Shown piece after piece: positions 46,001-56,100 of a DNA stretch of 64,000 nucleotides; the first letter of the stretch is position 1, and each line of letters starts with the position of its first letter. Below the pieces are notes generated by a model, which was given only the letters and a program-made list of their open reading frames with translations, did not search any database and was not told the origin of the DNA. The translations under genes were made by a program, and so were the position numbers. The DNA is from Morinoia aosen (lineage: Eukaryota; Arthropoda; Malacostraca; Amphipoda; Talitridae). The stretch covers positions 27,894,183-27,958,182 of the forward strand of contig CM059560.1 in NCBI GenBank assembly GCA_030386875.1, in the 5' to 3' direction.

Positions 46001-46890
46001 ACAACTAGAGTTAAAAGCTAGTTCAAGTGTCGTTAGCCACAACGAAGGAGTTCCTAAGAGAAGGAAAATGAATGCACCATTCACTGTGGAATTGCAGGAA
46101 TGAGGATTCAACGTAAATGGTGCGTTCTAACGCACTGCGTATAGCAAGGCTGAAAGAGGTTTACGAAACAAGGCAAAATGTTTAGAAGAAGAAAGTTATA
46201 AGGGCTGGAAAAACTGTAGAGAGCCAAAAACTTGTTGATAATTAACTTGTTGATAACTTTTTGAGTTTTGTACAGTTAAAGGGTAAAGCTATGAATTGTA
46301 TTTTAGTTTCATGCATAAGTTATACATTGCAAAAATGACAATATTAATGTGCAGTTTTCACGTTAATATCTTTGTTTTATTCAGTATGAAAAATAATGAA
46401 AATGATACTTCATTTTCAGAAAGTACAAAAAAGGGACAAATTCATTTCCGGTAATGAATACGAAAGTTAATCCCCAAAACTGACAGTTCAGTACATACAT
46501 TCAAAATTTCCAGTGTCTTCATGTCAAAGGTCGCACTCAAATTTACTGGCTTTGAAAACTTTCTCTGCAGCTAGAAGATGCGTCGATAACATTATATCGT
46601 TATTTTATCCTAGTGAAAAAAACACACATTTACTTCTACGTATTTTTCAAGCTCATGAAGTTGGAATTGCTTTAGTATAATGGAATAAAATTCAATGCTT
46701 TTTCTTACATGAAGATTTTTCCACACTGTTGGTGCAGCTCTTCGAAGAAACCTAGCGAGGGCTGGTCACGTCTGGGTAGAGTGCCTATGATGGGCATCCC
46801 TTTCGGACCTGCACATGTGGACAAGATGATGACAATAAATCGGAGAACGCCTTGGACGAAAGAAATGTAATGTTTCCTAATTTGTGACAT
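30811..46890 (-). CDS. Cytochrome P450 gene B (CYP2 clan), apparently intact exons 2-10
   Basis: Exons 2-10 join in frame to about 466 codons, all with the lengths of gene A except exon 4 (216 vs 219), exon 5 (200 vs the defective 199) and exon 10 (194). Landmarks: GPKGMPIIGTLP, WKLQR (C-helix), AGFETT (I-helix), EVQR (K-helix), NPERF, and the heme loop FATGHRQCLG with its cysteine. The product would be an ER-bound heme monooxygenase. Exon 1 is not found at the expected place. A reading frame from ATG at 46888-46890 runs through the old acceptor into exon 2 and adds 27 residues with a hydrophobic stretch. I infer the gene may still be functional; expression is unknown. Confidence 0.8.
31311..32114 (+). 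mobile_element. Mariner-like DNA transposon, internally deleted, long TIRs
   Basis: About 155-bp inverted ends (31311-31469 and 31961-32114) share CAGAAT near the tips, AAATAGAAAATGG and CTGTTTATTGTTTT inside, and ACAATTACTCG at the inner edge. TATA flanks both sides. The middle keeps only the transposase C-terminus. It lies in the last intron of gene B. Confidence 0.75.
31490..31920 (+). pseudogene. Mariner-like transposase C-terminus
   Basis: With shifts, reads MWFQHEVAPAHYHISVQNYL and WPPRSPDMTPLDFFFGGHMK, then IRRSFK- and VGGTHFEQF-like pieces. HE-x-APAH and P-R-SPD-x-TPLDFF are the second and third catalytic blocks of this transposase group. Confidence 0.75.
32237..32378 (-). CDS. Gene B exon 9 (PERF region)
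   Basis: 142 bp, acceptor tatttacag, donor GCAACAG/gtatgt. Encodes NIHHVHHDERLFENCKEFN, PERFLDGEGNFVSREGYMPF. AT-richer codons than gene A exon 9 and closer to gene C. Confidence 0.88.
32690..33080 (+). pseudogene. Mariner-like transposase relic, N- and C-terminal pieces
   Basis: Reads YWTTENEMEGQRKFRTKF, PPPTRRTIARIRDKFE (the helix-turn-helix N-terminus of mariner-like transposases), then SRTSTRNGSDD. After a deletion of the catalytic part it resumes at CRDIPNDLFRDVFESLGARY and ends GHQFEHSQT, the usual C-terminus. In the gene B intron between exons 8 and 9. Confidence 0.65.
33100..34420. other. Intron stretch, one small ORF only
   Basis: AT-rich. An ORF of 39 codons at 33781-33900 (plus) reads MELNLKLFSNIVIDVMEDY and ends at a GTAA that could also be a donor. 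No family recognised and no further support. Confidence 0.25.
34430..35010. repeat. 29-bp minisatellite with a 190-bp higher-order period
   Basis: Eighteen units of the type ACAACGGTGATGAGATGATG plus GTGGTGTTT. Most are 29 bp; some are 37 bp through an extra GTTGTAGT-like insert. Units 6-11 and 12-17 repeat the same 4 x 29 + 2 x 37 pattern, starting at 34590, 34780 and 34970, exactly 190 bp apart. Confidence 0.9.
35465..36215. repeat. Fold-back repeat: three copies of a ~100-bp module
   Basis: Copies at about 35465-35560 (plus), 35895-35990 (minus) and 36113-36215 (plus) share ATGCTTCAAGGATTCTAAAA, CTGTCTTTGGTTTTGTTC and AACTCAATGAGTTGATACG. The first pair forms a large inverted repeat. Possibly the ends of an unknown DNA transposon. 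Confidence 0.7.
36260..37440 (+). other. Degraded transposon-like sequence, unrecognised
   Basis: A frame at about 37017-37130 reads RAIQEEFRIFSKVASLGTDE and KFKRSHKRAMKQLIYFISTC, longer than expected by chance, but broken before and after. No family recognised. It follows the fold-back modules and might belong to the same element. Confidence 0.3.
37717..37834 (-). CDS. Gene B exon 8 (K-helix)
   Basis: 118 bp, acceptor caatgcag, donor CCTGAG/gtaagtg. Encodes LPYLDAVLAEVQRHATVALN (E-x-x-R kept) and APHVATETAQVGSYTIPE. Confidence 0.88.
37840..39550. other. Gene B intron between exons 7 and 8
   Basis: AT-rich, with short ORFs and an internal direct repeat around 39290-39400 (ACTTCTTA..TTTAATCA). 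No mobile element recognised. Confidence 0.35.
39559..39733 (-). CDS. Gene B exon 7 (I-helix), GC donor
   Basis: 175 bp, acceptor aatttcag. Encodes the I-helix LFCAGFETTCSTIQWFLLYM with the canonical A-G-x-E-T-T oxygen-activation motif, then VPRDRLPTVQD. Donor GACAG/GCATGT, the same GC donor as gene A. Confidence 0.85.
40037..40157 (-). CDS. Gene B exon 6
   Basis: 121 bp. Encodes KIISRHQSSFDRNNIRDYID and MEDRRDDPEFTVRED. Donor GATA/gtgagt. Almost identical to gene A exon 6. Confidence 0.87.
41279..41478 (-). CDS. Gene B exon 5
   Basis: 200 bp, acceptor cctgacag, donor GTAAAG/gttatc, phase 1 to 0. Encodes DERYDVNNQEIYDLTRKVEE and LNWFPWLLYLPNFILDRYF through MEVVAAHVK, with an uninterrupted frame where gene A has its deletion. 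Confidence 0.85.
41564..41794. mobile_element. hAT-like MITE
   Basis: The ends CAGCGGTTCTTAACCTTG and AGGTTAAGAACCATTAG are inverted copies of about 13 bp; near the right end GGGTTCGATCGAACCC is palindromic. Inner AT-rich sequence, no coding. Tips resemble hAT-type elements. An 8-bp target duplication is not clear. It ends 86 bp from the acceptor of gene B exon 5. Confidence 0.55.
42100..42151 (-). repeat. Four 13-bp repeats, each with a 5' splice site
   Basis: Units GTAAGTGTAGCTG at 42139-42151, 42126-42138 and 42100-42112, and GTAAGTGTACCTG at 42113-42125 (minus strand). Each starts with a strong donor consensus. As 13 is not a multiple of three, successive donors cycle through the three phases. 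Confidence 0.9.
42139..42354 (-). CDS. Gene B exon 4, with a repeated donor
   Basis: Acceptor atatttcag, encodes LIFSSGRSWKLQRTFALKH through VAILNVL. Gene A continues IWRLLAG; gene B instead enters four 13-bp repeats, each containing GTAAGT. Only the second donor from the exon side gives phase 1 and the ending VSVAG. The first donor would end the exon at 42152 in phase 0 and shift the frame. Confidence 0.75.
43399..43730 (+). mobile_element. ISR copy 5
   Basis: From AGAGAAGGGAGGATGGTACC to GTTGTATCGCTCTGAGAGG. In the gene B intron between exons 3 and 4. The 18-bp satellite starts a few bases after its end. Confidence 0.5.
43735..44040. repeat. 18-bp satellite, 17 units
   Basis: Unit GGGTTACCACCACTACAA repeated about 17 times with few variants, all near the right end. 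Being a multiple of three and free of stops, it gives long ORFs on both strands (TRVTTT on plus; GNPCSG and VVVVTL on minus) that are not genes. Confidence 0.92.
44150..44330. repeat. Tandem duplication reaching the gene B exon 3 donor
   Basis: Two imperfect copies of about 90 bp share AATTAACTAGCAAAAAATTC, CGCACACACT-like and ATAATCAGTA...CACAAAAG. The right copy ends inside exon 3, so the left copy holds a decayed duplicate of the exon's end and donor. Confidence 0.65.
44319..44452 (-). CDS. Gene B exon 3
   Basis: 134 bp, acceptor gtcgctcag, donor TGTG/gtactg. Encodes MQTGCVNTVVIGDRALMKEA and HLQGRGTHYTVQLFTMSTFC. A tandem duplication reaches across its donor side. Confidence 0.83.
46017..46245 (+). 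mobile_element. ISR copy 6 (partial)
   Basis: From AGTGTCGTTAGCCACAACG to about 46245, with AGAAGAAAGTTATAAGG-like and CTGTAGAGAGCC-like blocks; the end part is lost. In the gene B intron between exons 2 and 3, the same intron that holds copy 3 in gene A. Confidence 0.4.
46709..46808 (-). CDS. Gene B exon 2
   Basis: 100 bp, acceptor catgtgcag, donor TTCAT/gtaag, phases as in gene A. Encodes GPKGMPIIGTLPRRDQPSLG and ELHQQCGKIF. Confidence 0.85.
46809..46890 (-). CDS. Gene B possible replacement start (intron-derived)
   Basis: The minus strand reads MSQIRKHYISFVQGVLRFI, then VIILSTCA, and continues without a stop into GPKGMP of exon 2. The segment is hydrophobic enough to act as a weak anchor and restores a total length near 493 residues. 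The sequence at this place in gene A has stops. It is equally possible that exon 1 lies further upstream and was missed. Confidence 0.3.
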
Positions 46891-47544
46891 TGTAACAAGA
46901 CTATAGAATCACATGCGCTAGGTTACTTCAAGGATAACACTAAAGCTGTTGGATAGAAGTTTTTTTTATTGAAAATTCAAACAAAAAATCGTGACTGCTG
47001 AGACATATCAAATGCATATACTGCTAAAAATATCTTATGCACTCAAATAGAAAACTTTGCTGATAGAACTATGGATTCCTGAGGCACTAAGGTAAAACTG
47101 CACTTAACACGAACACAAATCGTTGTAACATTAAGAACAAAGATGACACGTTCACTATAGCCATGTCGGTTATCGCGAACGTGATTCCTCATGCGAGCAA
47201 ACTTAGAAGCTCTAAAAATATATTCGTTCATATATTTTTAAATTTTATCTTCAATGAAGCTCTGTGATCGTACCTTTGAATAAAATGTTTCTCGTCGGTA
47301 AATAGCGTTTGATTTCGTTTCCAGTCGAAGACGGCAGTGACTCAATACGAGCGTGGAAATGCTTTTGTTCAGTAAAGATTCGCGGGTTAAAATTCACGTT
47401 TTCCTAACATAACTAACAAGTAGATAATACACTAGACTACCTTGCAAATATTTTCCTGGATTAATATGTAGTTTCAGTGTTTTCTTAAGTCTATTTACCC
47501 ATAAAAAAGCCGTTCCCGTACGAATTAAATTTCAATTAAACGTG

Positions 47545-47705
47545 GTGCATAGAAGCACCACGATTGGAAACTCATGAAACAAATTAGGTGTTCATTACAA
47601 AAGTAGAGGCACTGTAAAAATGGACAGATGTGAACCCGAAAATGGTGGTCCGTAACAAAACAAAAAGCTTCTTCTCTTTGAATGCAAAAACATTTTTAAG
47701 CTACC
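47545..47705 (+). mobile_element. ISR copy 7 (fragment)
   Basis: Shares ATGTGAACCCGAAAATGGTG and GGTCCGTAACAAAAC with the middle of the family. Short and diverged. Confidence 0.35.
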
Positions 47706-48574
47706 AAATGACATAAGCAGAACGCATCGATATCATCATAGGAATACTTTGCCTTTTTTGAAAATTTAGTAGAATATGTTTGAACAAGGTTTATGTTTGA
47801 GGAACAAGAAATGTAAACAGAAATGCAATTTCAGTTGATATAGCAATTTTGAATTTTGACTATCCTGTCTGAAAAGTCCCGCGTGCTGAAATATTTCTTA
47901 TAAATTTTTAGGGTTAACATAATCGCTTGAATACGAAAGAGGTGGAGAGAAGAATTGAAATATCTGATAAATGGAATACATTCGTACGAAGGATTGGGTC
48001 ATCTTACAGCCTTTTAATAAAATTAACCAGTCGTTAAGTGAGTATAAAATTAACTGTAATTCACAAGGGTCGAAGATCTTTTGAACTTTATGCAAAAGAA
48101 TCGTTAGAAATTCTTCAAGCTCACCATCGTCATGCTAGCTACCGCTGGGGCAGGCTGAGGAGCGGGCTTGTGGGAGAGGAATGTCTACGGCACATCGACT
48201 TCGAAATAGTTTTGGTAATGCCTCAGCACACATAGATGTTCCATTAATTTATAATCTGAATGTCGGGTGAGGACATTCAGCAGTCTTGATACTGAACCTC
48301 TTTGGTGCTCTTTACAATGTGAGGGACTTTTATGCTCTTTCATTAGCTTTTCATTTCATGTTGAAGGTTAACCGATGCTGCACCATCTTGGGATCATCCA
48401 AAGAACAAACACCCTCAATTATACTTCGGAGCTTATCCTTCACTTGAAATGATATGAAGTGCATTTTATTCATTGGATGTTATGGGATTAGATTAGTTTG
48501 CATTACATGATAATTCTTACGTGAAGTATACTACGCTTATGATGTATCATTTGTTAGATCAAGTTTGGTATAAC

Positions 48575-48612
48575 ACCCTCTTTGTACATTTGTACAAATG
48601 TACAAAGAGGGT
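48575..48612. repeat. Perfect 38-bp palindrome
   Basis: Each half is ACCCTCTTTGTACATTTGT and its exact complement, centred on GTAC at 592-595 of this kilobase, with no spacer. It lies about 80 bp upstream of the coding remains of a Penelope-like element. Confidence 0.92.
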
Positions 48613-48689
48613 CTTGTACATACTTTGATAAATAGAGCGTATAAGGTGTGTAGCAGCTGGTCAAGTTTTCATTCAGAAGTGCTTAGAAT

Positions 48690-49640
48690 TAGCAGTTGCT
48701 GGTTAACAACAATTTTCCTGATACTCTCATTGGTAATTTTTTGAACCGAACCTTGGGCAATAAAAATAATCCTGAACTTATTTCTCGCAATGTTAATATC
48801 TTTTATCAAAACCAAATGCACAAGAATTACAAAATTGATGAACGAGTCTTTAAGAACATTGTTAAAACTTTTGTTAGGCCAACAGATCCGGATATGTCAA
48901 TTAAAGACTGTGAATATTATAAAAACCACAAAATCAGTGACCTCTAAGTGAAAAATAATATGTCAGCATCTAGGGTTATCGACCTGGACAGGGCCAATGT
49001 AATTTACCAATTTATGTGTGACAGAAGAGAATGTAAGTCTCTTAATAAGTGTTACATTGGCTTGACCAGGATGACCATGAGGCAAAGGTTAACCGCTCAT
49101 AAATACCAAGGTTCCATTTTCAACCATTTTCGCATTGACCATAATTGCAAACCATCAAATGAAGATTTATACCCTAACACAAAAATCTTATATAACGTGA
49201 CTAAAAAAGAGCATATTCATATTATAGAAGCGTTAGATATCCATAAACTTAAACCTGTCCTCAACGAAAACACTAATGACTTTTTTGCTCTAAATTTATT
49301 TACTAAAACTGCATCTTAGTAGTCCGAGGCAACTGCTAGTCCGGTCATTTCGCCCCTATCGCTCATCCAGTGAACATCTATATAGTGTGCAATATTTATA
49401 CTATTACTGTACCTGATTTCGTGTATACATATTTTGTAGTAAAAACTTTATATTTAGTCACTTGTAAAATATTTTTGTGCTGTGATTTCATCTTTCATTC
49501 TAGTCTCATATAGCTTATGAATTAGATTTGCATTTTACCAATGTGACTGATCAATTTTTCTGTACATTTTCAGCCTGATGGTGATATTTGTACAACGAAA
49601 CGTTGCGTTTTATAGACTACATAGGTAGTACTTTTTAACG
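48690..49640 (+). mobile_element. Penelope-like element 2, 5'-truncated
   Basis: Carries the end of the linker, a GIY-YIG domain and a 3' flank with CTGATGGTGATATTTGTACA then ACGAAACGTTGCG, the block that follows the coding region in such elements. A different subfamily from the pair at 7.6-10.4 kb. Confidence 0.7.
48696..49319 (+). pseudogene. Penelope-like GIY-YIG endonuclease, one in-frame stop
   Basis: One frame of 207 codons broken only by TAA at 48945-48947. Upstream of the stop: VRPTDPDMSIKDCEYYKNHK. Downstream: VKNNMSAS, then NVIYQFMCDRRECKSLNKCY, IGLTRMTMRQRLTAH (GIY-YIG core CYIGLT with catalytic Arg), HIHIIEALDIHKLKPVLNEN (conserved Glu and Asn). The reverse transcriptase domain is missing, so this is a 5'-truncated insertion. 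In the region upstream of gene B. Confidence 0.75.
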
Positions 49641-50539
49641 ATTGACAGTGTTCCAACAAAAATGTTGAGTGAATTTCTTCGAACTTTATCACGTAATGAA
49701 TTGTTTATTCATTAAAAGTTTTTCAGATCAGCTGCGGTGAGCTATACTATGTTTCCATCACAAATACGATCCAAATATTATTATATGTGATGCATTCTGA
49801 TTTTGCTAACAGTTATCATTTGATAACAATTGTCGTCATGAGGAAACTGTGAAGAACTATCTGTTTGGTGCAACAAGTAAATAACATTGCAGTGTCTCGC
49901 CCGCACGGATGTCCCGCTTCTGCTGGCGGAAAAAAAAGGAAGAACGCCGTCTACGTTCAAACTCCTAAGGAGAATAACAAAAGAAACAAAGACATTCGAA
50001 GAGGAATTATGTCTCGCTACGAGAAGGGTTTTTCTTAAAAGCGACAGAAGAGAAAGAAGAAAGACAAAGCTAACTACGTAACTTTTCATCAGCTCTTCTG
50101 ATGTTGCTGAAGAAAATACTCATATCGGTGTGATGAGGAGAGACTCCCTGCAATACATTTACTATGGCCTATAATACAGCGTACTCGTCGAGTGTTTAAG
50201 GACAGCTCGATAAATACAACATACTTTTAAGGAAGGCTGAGTCCACAAAATGCGGTGAGAGACATGCGCGTAAATATGGAGGATGCAAATGTAAAAAAAA
50301 AAAAATTTCCAGGATTATCATTATTCAAGTTCTAAGTGAGGCCGACTAATCATTTCATTGAAGACGCTGTCAAAAGCGTTAAGAGTTTGCCTTAAGGAAA
50401 CGTTTCAGAGATTCTACAAGTCTGCCCTGCATACAAGTTGCGCAATTTTGCTAATAGTTTTAAACGGACTTTAATGACAAATGGAGACACCGATGACTGT
50501 TGTTGAATTGTAAAGGTTGCAGTTGAGAATGAGACATGG

Positions 50540-51815
50540 TGTCACGAAACTAAAGCACTGTGTTGGCCACGGCGCTGATCAGGCGCCTCCACTGTGTTAG
50601 TTCGAATGGAGGACTCGAAACCTCCTTAGTGAGAGGGGAAAGATGAAAACGCAGAGCGGAAAATACAGAAAGAGGAAATGGTAGAACAGTTGGAAAAATA
50701 GAGAAAGTAAATACTGATCTGCTCACCCACACCAATACCTCAGTTCAACCTGGGAAAATGAAACACTCAGTTAATGGTACATTATTGATTACTTTATTTC
50801 AAGTTAACTAATGAACACGTAAAATCGTACGTTTAATTAATAACCAGTGCATGTTCAGACATATGTGTGGCAAAATGTGAGAAGTTTACACTGCAGCACT
50901 GCCCAACCTTTGCGTTACATATCACAATACCAGGGAATAGAAATGTTGTTACCTACCAATGCCAAAGCGCCCACTGCAAAGCGTATCGCGTTTCACTGCA
51001 CCAGCTCACCCCTACGCGCGCGCATTCAGCCTGCGACTTTCCTCTATGTAGTTGACCTGCTACTCAGTATGTGCACTGAGGTTAACTTGATGGAACTTGA
51101 GTCGTCCCTCAGATGTTTTGCTATCTCGCTTAGCGACATTTCGCTGAAGGTTCCCCCCCAGGCTGCCTGAGATTTGAAAGCTGCAGAGAGCACCACGACT
51201 GCCCAGCTGCAAAGACAGCGCTCGGTTGCAGAGAGAACCCCGCGGTTGCGGAGGCCCAACACAACCCAACCCGCCTCCCATCGTGGATAACTTGGACTTA
51301 CATCCTGCACTGAGTAAGTAAATCGGCGAAATAGACCGGCTAGCCTTCTCTCTGCGTTATTTATACGTCGCCCCCGAACAAGGGACGCGCATCTGCTAAG
51401 CGAATGCCCGCGAAAAATCCTCACCTTCTAGTTGGTTCGTTCTTAAGCGACGCTTCCCTTATGCTACGTGTCTCTTACTTCACAATATTGCTACGCATAA
51501 ATCTCTAAAATAAACCCAGAAACCCTTGATTCCCTAACTCATATGAAATTAATTTTTTAACCCACTGTTTTCTGTGCTATGTATTCAAGTTGCCCTCGTC
51601 TTACTATGTATGCAATTTAGCGCACTAGCTTTTCAATCCAGCCTCTACCCCCTATACGTACTCCTCCCTGCTCCTGTCCCTTCTTATACCTCTTGGGCAG
51701 CCTAGCGTCGACCTGCCAGTTGTTGCGCCTATCTCTACGTCTATACGTATATATATATACGTATACGTATATGTCTCTACGTATATATATAACTTTTGTT
51801 GAATATATCGTTACA
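50540..51815 (-). repeat. LTR (left copy; 3' LTR if minus-oriented)
   Basis: Begins TGTCACGAAACTAAAG and ends TATATCGTTACA in plus-strand reading. Contains a TA-rich block TATACGTATATATATA near the right end and TTATTTCAAG (AATAA on minus) near the left. Differs from the other LTR at scattered sites, a few percent by eye. Confidence 0.88.
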
Positions 51816-53049
51816 TCCCCGCGTCCTTCGTAAAAATTTGAGCCGATGCAGTTGGTTCAAATTTTCCTATGAAAATATTAAATTCTTATCAGCTGCAAAA
51901 TTTTCAATTAATTCAGTGGAACGCTACTCTTGACACCGTGTATCACACAAGCTTTAAAATTCCATCCGTACATTGGAAACATACATGGACACACAAAAAG
52001 GAATGAAAACGCACACATCATATTATGAAGACACCCTAACAAAGAACACAATGCTCTTGAGAACGCACATCTGTTTCATATACTCTTACATACTCAAAAC
52101 GAAGAAAACTCGCATCCGCTATGTATAATCTTCCATATGCAAAACGAATACACTGGCATCTGATACACTATAATCGACGTACAACGACATCGATAAAAAT
52201 CGAACATTATTCGTTTGATTTGCCTTCAGCAATTCAGTAAAATGAGAAGAGTACACAAAAAAACACAATGCGATCATTTAATATAGCGAACTTTGCACAA
52301 GGACATAGACATAGTGAATCATCCTATCACTTGGCATTCACGTAAAAAGATCTCAAAGTGAAATAAAGTCAACACTTGAAACATTTTATTCTCGATCAAT
52401 CTCAATTGATAACTTCCAAGTTATTTCTGCACAAGTCTTTCGGGGGGTACCCCTGGGTCAGTAATTAATCAAATTTCATCCTCGCGTTGTCCATCACTCA
52501 CAGTGGTATTCTTAGCGACTCGCGTTAATACGCGTATAGTTCCCTTGGGTGGGCTCGTCAGCCTGCTCTCTCCTCAAAACAAATTGTTGATCATTTATCC
52601 TAATCTACAAAGCCATCAGGTTAGGACAACTCATTTCCCGCCGGCTGGAAGTGCAGTTTAAACCCCTGAGGTTTGCATATATGACATCTCTATTGACGGT
52701 ACAAGTCTACTCTATTGGAGCAGAAGTTACTCATGAGATTTCCTAAGTGTAGCAATAACTTGTTATAAATCAGCGACAAGTTTAAAAAAAAATTCCAATA
52801 GTGTCGCCTGACAAGTTGCTATTTCACCTAAAATATATTTCGTAATACAAGTAAATACTTTCAAGTTTTCCCGCAACATTGCGAATGGCCCATTTTTTAT
52901 TCGATGGCTTTCGATCACAGGACCTCTAAAAATGGAAAAAAACGAAACACATATTTAATTTCACATACATAGGTGCTTGTGGATTACCAAAAGATCTACC
53001 CACTGGGCCGAAAACTTTTACCTGAGAACAAGCACACAAATACATGTAG

Positions 53050-53155
53050 TATTGTGACGTTGATCAGACGTGTGTCATACTCTGCTGTATACAGCCTTTC
53101 AGACTTTGACGTTGATTAGACGTGCGTCATACTCTGCTGTACACATCATTTCCGA
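53050..53155. repeat. Tandem ~40-bp duplication inside the LTR element
   Basis: Two copies share GACGTTGAT(C/T)AGACGTG and GTCATACTCTGCTGTA. Non-coding. Confidence 0.7.
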
Positions 53156-56100
53156 CAATCCGACCAACACACAAAAAAATTTATGAACGGTTAAGTATAT
53201 GCATTGTAAACATAAACCTGATCCCAGCCCCGAGACTGTACTCTTTACTTTTATTCATCTCTCTAGATGAGAGGTACTCCGTATAAACAAAATTACTGTA
53301 TTTACATGATTTCGGGTCACGCATTTAAGTGTGTAACCCGTTACCGGAAATGTTTGTGTCGTAGAAGCTACGTGTGATTTGCATATCCTTTGAGCTTAGA
53401 GCATTCAAACATTCAGTTACCTCACTCGCTACCGGTGCGGAGAGCCAGCGAATTTTAAGTTCACACCAGATCTCACGAAGTACTGAAGTCAAAGCCCCAA
53501 ACATGAAACCCGGGCACAGTATCAACTGCCTATTGTTTTCCTTTAAAAGATGGTAGTTGTTCTGCGCTTGCATAAAACACAGACATTAATACACGTTCCT
53601 TTCACCAGTGGCAAATCAGTTTAGTCATAATCGGGAATTTACCACCCACAACCAATGAACCGGATATGCTTCAGTTTATTAGTTGTAAGTAGGCAAAAAA
53701 AAGATCATATTCGGTAATTAAATAACAGTTCCTATATTAACCCCCACAGTTAATGCTCAACAGGCGGAAGTCAGTAAGTTCCTGATGGCACATATGATAG
53801 GTTAGGGAATTAGGAACCATCCTTATACTATAACACTTAGAATAAATGAAAAGATCCTAGCACAGTCAAATCACGGGATCAGCTCAGCCAGAACATGAGG
53901 CAAAAGACACCGAGCGAACCCCCCTGAATTTCAGCGACCAGGAAACAATTTTCATTTTTAAACTTAAATCCCTACTCAATATGTTTTTGAATTATTTACA
54001 AATATTCATGCGTTGACCCGAGAATTTACATTTTCTATATGCTGCCTAGTTGTACCACTCGACGTCTGGTCTATCGACCAACACAATCCTAGCAACACAA
54101 TTTTATTATTTACTCTGCTCCTTTTTTAATAAAGCTGATACACAGGGTATGGCACGCGGAACCCCTTTCAAATTTATAACTCGTAAAGGGCAAAGTTAAA
54201 AAAAATGAGTCACAATTATCTCAAGTAAATTCCCGGCCATTTAAAATTTACTTATGTATTTTCCAATTTTACTGATCATCAATGTTACTTTTATTATAAC
54301 CTACTGCGCTATCACATTCTCTACAGCTCGGACGCTGTCTCACTCTTCACCTACTGACTCAGACAACGAGTACCCTAGTGCCCGAGATCACTTTTATGAC
54401 CCTTGCGTAGAACAAGTTGTAAAATTCGAACACACCCTCAGCTTCACTCGCGGTTACACACACACTCAGTTACATCCTACAATCAGCCTCACAGAAACAA
54501 AGATATTGCTGTAGAATACTTTTGCCTGCCTAAGCTGATATGAAACACTACATGGACACAATACACTACATGTATAGGAATGGTCACTTTAAAACAGTAT
54601 AACACAAATACAGGGCATAAATTCATCTTCCCAATAGCATTCCCGTCGATTTTAGGTTCCTCTAAATTTTTCAATCTAGATAAAAATTGCAACATACCTC
54701 TCACGTGTTCTTCATTAAAATATAAGCACTAAATGTAATCAAGACTCCTTCCTCATCTCGAGGTAGATCAATGAGATAAGAAACCCTAACTTTAAATCAC
54801 CATACACGGTAGACATTCATGTGAAAGTTCTATATTCTTTTAACGTAAATTTCATCTATCATTTCCAGTAGAGGCGTGTTAGATATACTGCAATTCACTC
54901 TGTTAATATATTCTTAGCAAGAAGTATCAAGTCTCCATCCACATTCCAGATAGCTCTCTAATCTTTATCTTTACAAAATTAAATAAGTTTAACACTCAAT
55001 GTCTGCAGCTGAAATAATTTTTGATAATTTTTTAATGACTTGTTAAACTTTTCAATCTTTACATAATGAATAATCAGCATTTCGTTTTCTATACTAATGC
55101 TTTGGAATAATGACGTAAAAAAAGAAAATTTTGTATGTTTCATGTATCCAAATGACACTCTCACGAGTTGTCAACCGTGCAATAGCCGTTAACCTACGCT
55201 AAGGCACTAAAAATAAGCTTTGAGCGGCACGAGCAACATTCTAAAATGCGGTCACATGACTTGGGAAAATTTACATTCCTATGTCACTGATTCGCACGCT
55301 CCTACTTAGATGTATTTTCCGTGTCTATTTTAATACTTCTGCAGCCAAATGCCACCTACTCCTAATAGTAGATCATGAAATATTACTGTCTAAGATATAA
55401 TTGATATGGAGCAAGCAGCTCATAAAACGAATGGTCAATAGACGATCTCTTTCCATTTCAGCGCCCAAGTGCTAAGCAATCCCATCATTTTATTCAAAAG
55501 ACACTCATTTCATCGAGCACATAAAAAAAACTTCAAATATCACTGAACTAAGCAGAGAAGATGTTAGGATGTTTACTTTAGACATGATGTACTATACGAT
55601 TTTGGCAGCCATTAAATGTTCAACATGATTTCTCTACTTGTGCAAGGCTTCCACTGGCTATAACTGCTCGACCCACGCTCCTACTCCGACGAGACATGCC
55701 GCTTGCGGTTGCGTTATGGCTCAGGCTTTTTCTGTGACTCTCATGCTCGCACAGTCATCTCACAATAGAATACAACGGAATATATTTGAAACAGAGTCTT
55801 GTGCAATTCAGAAAAGTTACGTTAACACACATTTGCAAATGCATTACACTGAAAATATTTCTAAATTCATGGTCACTGTACGTTTATTAGTTTTCTTTTT
55901 AATCAACATGATTTGTGCTAGGTGGATGAATGTAATTACCGCTCCTGGCTTGGGAACTTGCAACAAGAAGTTGACAATATAAAAGAGAGAAATGATTGAC
56001 TTCACCGGCATGAGAGTTCACAAAAAAACACAGTTTAGAATGCACATAAACAATAATTACATCTTGCAATGCATTGACTGAGACTCGGTATTAACTGCTC

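Noticed and set aside
48038..48235. 65-residue plus-strand ORF as a gene
   Set aside because: No motif, homologous copy or splice context in the window.
50570..50640. tRNA-like or regulatory hairpin near the LTR end (CTGATCAGGCGCCTCCACTG)
   Set aside because: Only short local pairing; both LTRs carry it, so it is just LTR sequence.
51044..51424. 126-residue minus-strand ORF in the LTR, with a shorter copy at 57157
   Set aside because: It lies wholly in the LTR, is shortened in the other copy and has no recognisable motif; most likely chance in GC-richer LTR sequence.
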